DNA of 64,000 bases from CAWAHD01 sp963781785 (GCA_963781785.1 CAWAHD010000001.1:1736001-1800000), one strand, 5' to 3'. Counted from the stretch's first letter, positions 56,865-63,764 are shown. A program made the numbers and translations. Notes: generated from the letters alone by a model not told the origin.

Positions 56865-57909
56865 TCACCCCAGCTTTTTGAGAAGCACTTCCTCGAAAAA
56901 GTCTTTGGCGACGTCGATCGGCGTCACATGGTCGATGATGGGGTACCCTTGAACCTGCACCTCCAGGGACGGCTCCGCGCCGTGGTTTATCAAGGCAGCG
57001 CACCGCTCGAACGCGTCCCGGAGCTGCTCGGCGGCGTGACGCCACCGCTCGTACTGGATTCGCCGCATTTCCCTCCGGCGAGCAGACGCCTCGCCGACCA
57101 ATTCAGTCACCCACCCTGCGAGCTCATCGGCTGCCTGCTGAGCGTTCAGATACGCTCGAAACGTGCTCATCACCTGCTGGCAAATCAACTGCACAAGCGA
57201 ATGGAAGTCGCCGTCGTCGGCGCGTGCCAGCGCGTCCAGGTAGACCTCGCGATCCTGAGGGCGGATGATCGCCACGGTGAGTCGCGACCGGAGAAGCACA
57301 AGATCCTGCCATAGCCGCGCCATTCGACCATTTCCGTCCTCGAACGGATGGACCCGAGCGATCGCCCAGTGTGTCCAGGCTGCCAGGACAAGGTCATTGA
57401 CGTCCTTGGCCTGGGCCAGCATCGCAAACATCTCATCGAGGCGTTCCCCAGCTTCGCGCGCCCGGCGGTTGGTGCTTTGCGCCGGTGCTCATCACGTCCC
57501 GATTGCGGATCACGCCGGCAATGGAATCATTGACACCCTTCAATAGAATCTCGTGAATGGAGAGGAAGGTGGAAACATCGTGCCAGCGAGACTCGTCATT
57601 CAGAAACTGCTCCATCCGTTCGGCCGCTTGCGCGAGATTGATCGCTTCCTGCGCTTCACGTTTTCGCCGGACGTCGTGGATCGTCTTGGTCTGGAGGATG
57701 AGTCGCGTTTCGCGAAGCGTCAGGGTGTTGCCCTCGATCGCATTACTGCTAAAGACGCGTTCGCCCATCAACTCGTCCTTGACCTGGCGCAGCACGGCGT
57801 CGCTCAATGGGCGAATCTCGTTGACTTGATGCGCGACCTCGGCCAGGTCGCCGAGCATGGCGGCGGTCACTTCGTCCAGTTCGATACTTCCGGGCGCGAT
57901 GAGTTCCAT
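56865..57909 (-). CDS. Fic-family protein with N-terminal inhibitory helix, one frameshift
   Basis: From ATG 57909 the frame reads the inhibitory motif VFSSNAIEGNTLTL (S/TxxxEG/N) and continues to GVIRNRDVMSTG. Homology then moves to another frame, EAGERLDEMFAML, which carries the Fic signature HPFEDGNGRMARL and a C-terminal domain ending at 56865. The join falls in a GCGCGC run at 57451-57463, where two bases are missing (or one is extra). Fic proteins transfer AMP or similar groups to hydroxyl side chains; the SxxxEG helix normally represses this in cis. Length with the repair is about 345 residues, normal for the class. Confidence 0.82.
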
Positions 57910-58043
57910 ATTTGATCTCGCTGGATGCCGCCGTCCGGGCGGCTCAGAAGCGGGAATCGGACCACGATTTGCGAATGTCATCGAGCACACGTCGTGCTCG
58001 CTGTTGGTTCAAAGCAAGTATAGGAGTGGACCTCGGATAGCGA

Positions 58044-58302
58044 AAGACAGCCAGGTGGGAGTTGGCGGGACGGGGGTTCAAGAACCCAGGGACGAACGGA
58101 GACCGTTCCCCACGGAACACTCGGTGTTTTGTTCACTGCTCGGCACGTAGACCGTTCGGACGAGAGGCCACCTCTGTCGTGAGATGGAAAGAGTTCGCCA
58201 AGGCAAGGGAAGCGACACGGAGTGAATTCGCTGGAGCGACCGCGCAGGGCATCCACCCAGGTTGGCCAGGTGGTGCACGCCCAAACGTGCGGCCACCTCA
58301 AT
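58044..58302. repeat. Long dispersed repeat, copy A
   Basis: This block is nearly identical to 61051-61309 (constant offset 3007 bp, no indels). It ends, read on the minus strand, with the transposase tail VAARLGVHHLANLGG. The part near 58060-58200 carries no recognisable gene. Only the transposase end gives it an origin, so the rest is probably the flank carried along with the duplication. Confidence 0.85.
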
Positions 58303-58405
58303 CGTCGCCTTTCGCTCGCGCGAAAGTTCGTGCACCGAACGTCGCCTTTCGCTCCTGCGAAGGTTCGTGCACCGATTGTCGCCTTTCGCTCCCGCGAAAG
58401 TTCGT
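58303..58405. repeat. Tandem 37-bp hairpin units, three copies
   Basis: GTCGCC marks unit starts at 58304, 58341 and 58378, an exact 37-bp period. Each contains CTTTCGC and its complement GCGAAAG around a 4-nt loop: 58309-58326, 58346-58363 (one arm mismatch) and 58383-58400. Copy B at 61310 has one unit and copy C at 63213 has two. Confidence 0.9.
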
Positions 58406-58539
58406 GCTTGCGACTGCCCGGCAAGAATCGTCCCAGCAGTCGGCCACCCTTGAGCTTCTCCAGCCGGGCCCGCCAGCATTCCACGCTCGTGCCCAGCCGA
58501 GCGAGAATTCCGACCAGTTCGGCCGAAATCGCCGTCTTC
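58406..58539 (-). pseudogene. Transposase C-terminal remnant (copy A)
   Basis: Minus-strand reading gives AISAELVGILARLGTS, then GGRLLGRFLPGSRKHEL. This is the late part of the RAYT-like transposase C-terminus also seen in copies B and C. No catalytic domain (HUH or Tyr) is present and the upstream part is cut at 58540 by another repeat. It is inactive debris. Confidence 0.65.
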
Positions 58540-58662
58540 CCGTTCGCGGGTCGCCGCGTACATAGGCAACGGCGCGGGCCCGCCGCGTTGGATTGACGAC
58601 GGGGACGCCAGGCTGGAATGTCAAGCTGCCTGAGCGACCGACTTTCAGGGAAACGCAGAGAG
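58540..58662. repeat. Dispersed repeat, 123 bp, copy 1
   Basis: This stretch, starting CCGTTCGCGGGTCGCCGC, recurs at 63878-64000 (offset 5338 bp) with scattered substitutions and no large indels. The second copy runs to the window edge, so the true length is unknown. No protein or RNA function is visible. Confidence 0.8.
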
Positions 58663-58891
58663 GTCCGCCGGCGAGCCCGGTATCCGGGCGAGAAATCTGC
58701 GGGGGGGATGGCGCCGCCACCGGTTAGGTGGTCGCCGCGGTGGATAACCTCGGGAAACTCGAGTGACCAGAAATGCGGAAGCGGCGTACGGCATGGCTAG
58801 GGGGAATTCATCCGTTTTATTTCCCGCTACTCGTGTGGTACAAAATTCGACGGGCGAAGCGCTGCGACACGCGACACGAGAGGTATGCGAC

Positions 58892-59155
58892 ATGACCATC
58901 AGCTTTGAGATACCCCAGGACATCGAGCAGCAACTCCGCACCGATGGTGTGGACCCGAGCCGGCAGGCGAAGGAGGTCTACCTGATGGAGCAGTACCGCC
59001 AGGCGAAGATCACCCATCGCCAGCTCCAAGAGGCGCTCGACCTGAGCTTCGACGAAACCGAGCACCTCCTGAAGCAGCGCGGTCTAGGTCAGGACCTCGA
59101 CATCGAGGAATTTGAAGCGGGACGCGACCTTCTGAGGAAGGCCAGGCCGCGATGA
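58892..59155 (+). CDS. UPF0175-family antitoxin
   Basis: The 87-residue protein has the UPF0175 pattern: an N-terminal TISFEIPQDIEQQL strand-helix, then EVYLMEQYRQAKITHRQLQEALDLSFDETEHLL. The family is commonly the antitoxin of PIN-domain toxins. ATG 58892 is chosen because it places the family N-terminus; the in-frame 58763 start adds unrelated residues. Its stop overlaps the next start as ATGA (59152-59155), so the pair is translationally coupled. Confidence 0.8.
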   Translation: MTISFEIPQDIEQQLRTDGVDPSRQAKEVYLMEQYRQAKITHRQLQEALDLSFDETEHLLKQRGLGQDLDIEEFEAGRDLLRKARPR

Positions 59156-59721
59156 TCGTCGTGTGCGACATGGGGCCGCTGCATTACCTGGTGCTCATGG
59201 GAGTCGAACACGTTTTGCCCCGGCTGTTCACGCGGGTGCTCACACCTCCCGTCGTTCTGGCGGAAATGAGCCGTCCCGAGGCGCCCGAGCCAGTTCGCCG
59301 CTGGGCTGGCTCGCCGCCCCAATGGCTTGAGGTCAAGGAGCCGGTTCAAGTTGAGGACATTCCCGCACTCGGACGGAAGGGAACCAGAGGAGACGGAGAC
59401 AGAGCCGTGATCTCCCTCGCACGCGAGGAGGGGGCGGATTTCGTCGTGATGGACGATATGAGGGCGAGGAGGGAGGCCAAGAAGAGAGGCTGTGAACCGC
59501 TCTGGATGCTTCAGGTGCTCGACGAGGCAGCCGAGCGAGGGCTCATCGACGACGTCTCTCAGAAGCTCGAACACTTGCAAACTCAAACGAATTTCTATGT
59601 TGGCGACCAGGTCCGCGCTGTCATCGCGGACATGAAGCAGCGTGACTTGCATCGGACTCAGGCCCGGGAGTCGGATGTTCCCACGTCCGAAGACGACGAG
59701 AAAAAGGACAACGGAGAATGA
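59152..59721 (+). CDS. PIN-like (DUF3368-type) toxin
   Basis: The 189-residue protein opens with the PIN strand MIVVCDMGPLHYL (first acidic residue Asp6). It has PPVVLAEMSRP (Glu), GDGDRAVISLAREEGADFVVMDDMRARREAKKRG with the later Asp pair, and a helical tail. These match DUF3368/PIN RNases usually paired with UPF0175. The acidic residues look intact. It overlaps the recombinase gene by ATGA (59718-59721), an unusual coupling. The C-terminus from about 160 is Asp/Glu/Lys-rich and atypical. Confidence 0.78.
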   Translation: MIVVCDMGPLHYLVLMGVEHVLPRLFTRVLTPPVVLAEMSRPEAPEPVRRWAGSPPQWLEVKEPVQVEDIPALGRKGTRGDGDRAVISLAREEGADFVVMDDMRARREAKKRGCEPLWMLQVLDEAAERGLIDDVSQKLEHLQTQTNFYVGDQVRAVIADMKQRDLHRTQARESDVPTSEDDEKKDNGE

Positions 59722-60212
59722 CCCTCGAAATCGTGCTTGCGCCTGCGCGACCACTGGTGGCGTCAAAACCGCTGCCGGAGCTGGTCGAGCGGGCAGGGGG
59801 AGCGGCACGCTTCGCCTGGGATGAATACTTCTATGCCGAGCACCATAACCCGCACACGCAGAAAGCATGTATGTGGGCGGTGCGGCTATTCCTGTGCTGG
59901 GCCGAGGGGCAGGGGATTGGGCTGGCCAGCATCACGCCTGGGATGGTCGGCCACTACCTTGTCGCTCTGGGCGGGACGCCTGCCAAGCGTAATCAGCATC
60001 TATCAGCGTTGCGTGGATTCTTCGACAGGATGGTGAACCGGCATGTCTGCATTCTCAATCCAGCGTCGTCGGTCAAAGGCGTCAAGGAACAGGTGATCGA
60101 GGGCAAGACGCCGGAGATCGGCGTCGAGCGGGGCCGCACGCTGCTGGCGTCCATTGGCACCGGTGATGTCGTGTGCCTGCGTGATCGGGCGATCCTCGCC
60201 ACGTTGGCCTAG
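59718..60212 (+). CDS. Truncated tyrosine recombinase (N-terminal domain only)
   Basis: The 164-residue product has a phage-integrase SAM-like N-terminal domain (EYFYAEHHNPHTQKACMWAV, NQHLSALRGFFDRMVNRHV, NPASSVKGVKE) and ends at VCLRDRAILATLA. Intact relatives continue into the catalytic domain with the Arg-His-Arg-Tyr set, none of which is here. The stop at 60210-60212 falls in a CCTAGG-like junction before the HNH gene, so the 3' half was probably lost when that gene or its flank arrived. The start overlaps the upstream toxin by ATGA. Confidence 0.7.
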   Translation: MTLEIVLAPARPLVASKPLPELVERAGGAARFAWDEYFYAEHHNPHTQKACMWAVRLFLCWAEGQGIGLASITPGMVGHYLVALGGTPAKRNQHLSALRGFFDRMVNRHVCILNPASSVKGVKEQVIEGKTPEIGVERGRTLLASIGTGDVVCLRDRAILATLA

Positions 60213-60223
60213 GCCGCTTGTCT

Positions 60224-60619
60224 CTAGAATACACCGGCCGCGATCAGCACCTCGCGGATAGCCACCAAATAAGGCCGGTTGATCTGGAGCACCTCAATCG
60301 TCGTTCGGCCGATGGCCGTGCGCCCGATCAGCGTACCGTCCTGGTAGCGGAAGTGATAGCTCCATTTGTGCCGTCGCGGATGATAAAGCACCGTCACTTT
60401 GCTGGTCGCCGGGTCGCGGCCGGTCAGGTTCGGCCCTTTATATCCATTACAGTAAATACAGGACCATGCCAGATTGCCCGCGACCGTTCGCCCGCGATGC
60501 TTGCGGGGGATGATGTGCTCGATCTCGAAGGGCACCAGTGATTCGGCTGCGGGCAGGCGGCAATATTCGCACCGCCCGCCCGCTCGCTTCCTGACCAGCC
60601 GGTGCAACGCGGCATCCAT
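60224..60619 (-). CDS. HNH endonuclease
   Basis: The 131-residue protein has CEYCRLPAAESLVPFEIEHI (CxxC plus the His of the HNH motif), IPRKHRG, NLAWSCIYCNGYKGPNL with the central Asn and second CxxC. A basic C-terminus follows. The metal-binding and catalytic residues appear intact. Such small HNH nucleases occur in phage, defence and mobile contexts. It is 13 bp downstream of a small gene on the same strand, suggesting a two-gene operon. Confidence 0.85.
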   Translation of the reverse strand: MDAALHRLVRKRAGGRCEYCRLPAAESLVPFEIEHIIPRKHRGRTVAGNLAWSCIYCNGYKGPNLTGRDPATSKVTVLYHPRRHKWSYHFRYQDGTLIGRTAIGRTTIEVLQINRPYLVAIREVLIAAGVF

Positions 60620-60632
60620 GCCGGGAACGCCC

Positions 60633-60920
60633 CTAGTTTCGCTTGCGGAGGGAGTAACGGGCCTTGGCGTGCATCAGATCGAGGAAGGCGCTGACGCGGA
60701 GATAGCCTTCCAGCTCCTCCTTCTCGGGGGGCGTCAGGTTGTCGTCCTGGTTCTTGACGACAAGCTCATGCAGGCGATCCAAATCGCTCTGCTCGAATCT
60801 TACCCGAAGCAAGGCTTTCGCCTGCTCAGCCGGTAAATCGTCCTTGTCGGGCCGGATCAGGCGGGTAAGGATAGCCGCTTCCACCTTGCTCCCAATGCCC
60901 GTTAGTTGCTGTGTCGCCAT
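60633..60920 (-). CDS. Small conserved-looking protein upstream of the HNH nuclease
   Basis: The 95-residue helical acidic protein (IGSKVEAAILTRLIRPDKDD, LPAEQAKALLRVRFEQSDL, NLTPPEKEELEGYLRVSAFL) has no domain I can name. Charge pattern and size resemble small antitoxin or partner proteins. Its stop is 13 bp from the start of the HNH gene, so the two probably work together. Partner or immunity function is an inference from position. Confidence 0.65.
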   Translation of the reverse strand: MATQQLTGIGSKVEAAILTRLIRPDKDDLPAEQAKALLRVRFEQSDLDRLHELVVKNQDDNLTPPEKEELEGYLRVSAFLDLMHAKARYSLRKRN

Positions 60921-61050
60921 AGTCTATTATCCGTACATCAACTAGCATGATTGCTGGAGCTATTCTAGCAGAAACGTCCATGGCTGCCAATGTGATATGC
61001 GACGGGCGGTCGGGTAGACGTTGGGCAGTGCCGCCCGACCGACGAAACGC

Positions 61051-61309
61051 AAGACAGCCAGGTGGGAGTTGGCGGGACGGGGGTTCAAGAACCCAGGGAC
61101 GGACGGAGACCGTTCGCCACGGAACACTCGGTGTTTTGTTCACTGCTCGGCACGTAGACCGTTCGGACGAGAGGCCACCTCTGTCGTGAGATGGAAAGAG
61201 TTCGCCAAGGCAAGGGAAGCGACACGGAGTGAATTCGCTGGAGCGACCGCGCGGGGCATCCACCCAGGTTGGCCAGGTGGTGCACGCCCAAACGTGCGGC
61301 CACCTCAAT
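61051..61309. repeat. Long dispersed repeat, copy B
   Basis: This block is nearly identical to 58044-58302. The end at 61230-61309, read on the minus strand, again gives VAARLGVHHLANLGG. It is followed by one 37-bp hairpin unit instead of the three in copy A. Confidence 0.85.
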
Positions 61310-61345
61310 CGTCGCCTTTCGCTCCCGCGAAAGTTCGTGCTTGCG
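61310..61345. repeat. 37-bp hairpin unit, one copy
   Basis: CTTTCGC at about 61316-61322 pairs with GCGAAAG after a TCCC loop. The flanks are identical to the last unit of copy A (TTCGTGCTTGCGACTGCCC). No second unit is present. Confidence 0.85.
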
Positions 61346-61640
61346 ACTGCCCGGCAAGAATCGGCCCAGCAGTCGGCCACCTCGCAGTTTTTTGAGCCGA
61401 GCCTGCCAGCCCTTAGCGCTCGTGCCCAGCCGAGCGAGAATTCCGACCAGTTCGGCCGAAATCGCGTCTTCCCCTCACGGAACAACCGGCCTGTGTGATC
61501 GACCAGCAGCAGATAGCCGCCCAGCGAGAGACTTTCCACCATCCCTTCGCGTGACGAATCCAGCCTGCGCCGATCTTCAAACGGGCAGCGCCAGATGCTT
61601 TCCTCCAGGCCAGCCGACGCCGCCGATCCACGTACTGGTT
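61346..61640 (-). pseudogene. Transposase C-terminal remnant (copy B)
   Basis: Minus-strand frames, with shifts between them, read the transposase C-terminus: GLEESIW, VEDRRRLDSSREGMVESLSL, GGYLLLVDHTGRLFREGK and NGRARLGTS-like LARLGTS. This is the segment that follows the catalytic domain in RAYT-like transposases. Frame breaks and missing N-terminus make it inactive. Confidence 0.65.
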
Positions 61641-61838
61641 CGGCCCCGGGGCTGGGCCTTCGTTTTTGGGGATTCTCCGAGTCCCGTGTGGGGCGGCATC
61701 GTACAGCCCGGGGTGTGAACCCCGGGAATGCTTTCCTCCAGGCCAGCCAATGCCGCCGATCCACGCACTGGTTCGGCCCCGGGGCTGGGCCTTCGTTTTT
61801 GGGGATTCCCGGAGCCCCGTGCGATCCGGACATATATC
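61595..61838. repeat. Direct duplication, 133-bp offset
   Basis: The marker ATGCTTTCCTCCAGGCCAGC occurs at 61595 and again at 61728. Both are followed by a related GCCGCCGATCCACG and a GGGGCTGGGCCTTCG stretch. A third, more diverged relative lies at about 63537-63620. The CCCGGGG hairpin at 61707-61726 sits between the two. Confidence 0.8.
61707..61726. repeat. CCCGGGG hairpin, copy 1
   Basis: CCCGGGG (61707-61713) pairs perfectly with CCCCGGG (61720-61726) around TGTGAA. An identical hairpin lies at 63765-63784, in both cases with the same flanking CAGC and AATGC. Confidence 0.85.
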
Positions 61839-61931
61839 GTGCCGCCGGATAACATATGGTCCAGATCACGCTCCGCATACATATGTCCGACCGCGGTTTT
61901 TCCGTGCGCGTCGAGGCGGTCAGACATATGT
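61823..61931. repeat. Structured double-hairpin repeat with ACATATGT palindromes, copy 1
   Basis: Two adjacent inverted repeats are present. GATCCGGACATAT (61823-61835) pairs, with one bulge and one mismatch, with ATATGGTCCAGATC (61854-61867). ACATATGTCCGACCGC (61879-61894) pairs at 15 of 16 positions with GCGGTCAGACATATGT (61916-61931). The last arm also contains the self-palindrome CAGACATATGTCTG. A second copy is at 63630-63737. Confidence 0.85.
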
Positions 61932-61994
61932 CTGGAAGGCTGACTCTCCGCCCTGCCTTGAGCGGCGCGGCATCAATCATGGGGCACCTACGCA

Positions 61995-62336
61995 TCATGC
62001 AACTGCCGACGCAATTTCATCGAGCTCGTCGTCTGTCACGACGCCAAGTTTCCGGACGAAGCGCGATTCCGAGATGGATTTGACCTGAAACGCGTCGGCG
62101 CCCGAGTCTTTCGAGAGGCCATGATCCGCCGAAGCCCGGAGGAAAACGAACCACGACAGGCTTCCGAACGCGGGCTGCCAATCCGTGATCGGAACAACGA
62201 TCCGGAGAGGTAACTTCCCGGTCCCGTCTGGGTTCAACACCACGGCCGGTCGTTGCTTGCGGATCTCAGCACCAATTGACGGGTCGAATCGAACCTGCCA
62301 GATCTCACCCCGTCTCGGTTGAGGAACTTTCGCCAT
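61995..62336 (-). CDS. MazF/PemK-family toxin
   Basis: The 113-residue protein has the MazF fold: QPRRGEIWQVRFDPSIGAEI, KQRPAVVLNPDGTGKLPL and RIVVPITDW, then a ADAFQVKSISESRFV-type end. Conserved Arg and Thr/Ser of the RNase site are present. It would cleave mRNA. It overlaps the antitoxin gene by 32 bp and starts within it, with GAGGACG upstream of ATG 62336. Confidence 0.85.
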   Translation of the reverse strand: MAKVPQPRRGEIWQVRFDPSIGAEIRKQRPAVVLNPDGTGKLPLRIVVPITDWQPAFGSLSWFVFLRASADHGLSKDSGADAFQVKSISESRFVRKLGVVTDDELDEIASAVA

Positions 62337-62517
62337 GCAGGTCGTCCTCGCCGAAGGCCTCGAAGTCCGTCAACCGCTTATCGCTGCGATAGATGGGCTC
62401 CGCGAGTGTTGCTTGAGCCGCGAGGATGGCGTTCCGCTCCTCCACGGGCAGCTTTCGGAGCTGCGATGCGGAGAGACGCTGTTCACGGTTTTCCAGCGAG
62501 CGTGCGGCGTCACTCAT
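62305..62517 (-). CDS. MazE-like antitoxin
   Basis: The 70-residue product (MSDAARSLENREQRLSASQL, RKLPVEERNAILAAQATLAE, LTDFEAFGEDDLHGESSSTE) has an acidic helical C-terminus typical of antitoxins that bind MazF. The N-terminus does not show a clear AbrB motif. ATG 62517 is used; the in-frame 62544 start adds only nine residues. Its end overlaps the toxin start by 32 bp. Confidence 0.7.
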   Translation of the reverse strand: MSDAARSLENREQRLSASQLRKLPVEERNAILAAQATLAEPIYRSDKRLTDFEAFGEDDLHGESSSTETG

Positions 62518-62672
62518 GGGTAACCCAGCTCCCAATCCGTTCATGGCGAGCCAGGTGCATCCACTCCCGCCTCACCGGGCTCATCGTTCTACCGTCACTT
62601 GGGATTATTAGCGAATCGCTCGGTGCCGGCAACCGCGATGGAACCGGAGAGGGCACGCCGTCAGGCGTCGGT

Positions 62673-62762
62673 ATGTTCCGCGACAGCCAATTCATGCGCA
62701 AAGTTGACGAGGAATGCCTGCGGGCACGGGAAGCGGCGCGGCGGGTAGAGTTCGCCGAATGA
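62673..62762 (+). pseudogene. VapB-like antitoxin remnant
   Basis: A 29-residue frame (MFRDSQFMRKVDEECLRAREA) ends in TGA overlapping the next start as ATGA. It fits the C-terminal toxin-binding end of a VapB-like antitoxin. The DNA-binding N-terminus is missing, so it is probably a fragment. Confidence 0.4.
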
Positions 62763-63007
62763 TCCTGCTCGGCACGGACCATACGACATTCCTGAAATAC
62801 CCCGACAGTGAACGTGGCCGTCGCATGATTGATCGACTCGGCGCTGTGTCAGTTTCCGAAGTCGCAGGTGTGGCCATTGTCATGGTCGAGGAACGGATGC
62901 GCCGCTGGCTGGCCGTGATCGCCAAGGAGAAATCGGCGCCGCGGCATGCACGATGCTGGTCCGAACCGCGGGCAGCGTGCCGCCGACACAGAGTCACACT
63001 CGGCTGA
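62759..63007 (+). pseudogene. VapC-like PIN toxin remnant
   Basis: The 82-residue frame begins MILLGTDHTTFLKYP, the start of a VapC-type PIN toxin (usually MILLDTDH). The first catalytic Asp (residue 5) is Gly. After VEERMRRWLAVIAKEKSA it degenerates and stops at 63007, well short of the usual 125-135 residues. It is a dead toxin paired with the fragment at 62673. Confidence 0.6.
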
Positions 63008-63149
63008 CCCGCGCAGTGGCAATCATTGTAAGAAACGTTGACTCGGCAGCGAGTTGGTCGGTCAGGCGCGCGACGGTGCGCCTCAAACGGCCTCAGACGG
63101 CGGCGAGATGGCCGGTCCAGGCGCGACGGTGCGAAACTCGCTGAACGAT

Positions 63150-63212
63150 CGCGCCGGACATCCGCTCCGGTTGGCCAGATGGTGGGACGCGCAGACGTGC
63201 GGCCACCTCAAT
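63150..63212 (-). pseudogene. Transposase tail remnant (copy C)
   Basis: Minus-strand reading shows a weak VAARLRV and nearby residues related to VAARLGVHHLANLGG of copies A and B, more diverged. It ends at the hairpin array at 63213. Confidence 0.5.
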
Positions 63213-63285
63213 CGTCGCCTTTCGCTCCCGCGAAAGTTGGTGCACCGATCGTCGCCTTTCGCTCCCGCGAAAGTTCGTGCTTGCG
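63213..63285. repeat. Tandem 37-bp hairpin units, two copies
   Basis: CGTCGCC starts at 63213 and 63250, 37 bp apart. Each contains CTTTCGC-TCCC-GCGAAAG. The second is followed by the same TTCGTGCTTGCG flank as copies A and B. Confidence 0.9.
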
Positions 63286-63289
63286 GCTG

Positions 63290-63590
63290 CCCGGCAAGAA
63301 TCGTCCCGGCAGCCGCCCACCCCTCAGCTTGTCCAGGCGAGCCTGCCAGCCCTTGGCGCTCGTGCCCAGCCGAGCGAGAATTCCGACCAGTTCGGCCGAA
63401 ATCGCCGTCTTCCCGTCACGGAACAGCCGACCCGTGTAATCGACCAGCAGCAGATAGCCGCCCAGCGAGAGAGCTTCCACCATTCCTTCGCGTGACGAAT
63501 CCAGCTTGCGCCGATCTTCAACCGGGCAAAGCCAGATGGCCTCCTCCAATCCGGCCGACGCACCTGATCCCATCACTGATTCGGCCCTGA
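63290..63590 (-). pseudogene. Transposase C-terminal remnant (copy C)
   Basis: Minus-strand reading, in one frame for about 110 residues, gives GLEEAIWLCPVEDRRKLDSS, SREGMVEALSLGGYLLLVDY, GRLFRDGKTAISAELVGI and LARLGTSAKGWQARLDKL. It is the best-preserved copy of the RAYT-like C-terminus. The catalytic N-terminal domain is missing and the flanking sequence is unrelated. This copy could still be translated but not be active. Confidence 0.7.
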
Positions 63591-63629
63591 GCTGGGCCTT
63601 CGTTTTTGGCGATTCTCGGAGCCCCGCAC

Positions 63630-63737
63630 GATCCGGACGTATGTCGTGCCGGTGGACAACATATGGTCCGGATCGGGCTACCGAAACATATGTCCGACCG
63701 CAGTTTTTCGAGTGAGTCGCGGCGGTCAGACATATGT
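63630..63737. repeat. Structured double-hairpin repeat with ACATATGT palindromes, copy 2
   Basis: GATCCGGACGTATGT (63630-63644) pairs with ACATATGGTCCGGATC (63659-63674) with a bulge. ACATATGTCCGACCGC (63686-63701) pairs with GCGGTCAGACATATGT (63722-63737). Loops differ from copy 1 while stems and order are kept. Confidence 0.85.
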
Positions 63738-63764
63738 CTGGAAGGTAGGGGCGGCTTCGCACAG

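Noticed and set aside
58303..58405. A short CRISPR array at the 37-bp units
   Set aside because: The whole 37-bp unit is repeated, without variable spacers, there are only three copies and no cas gene is near.
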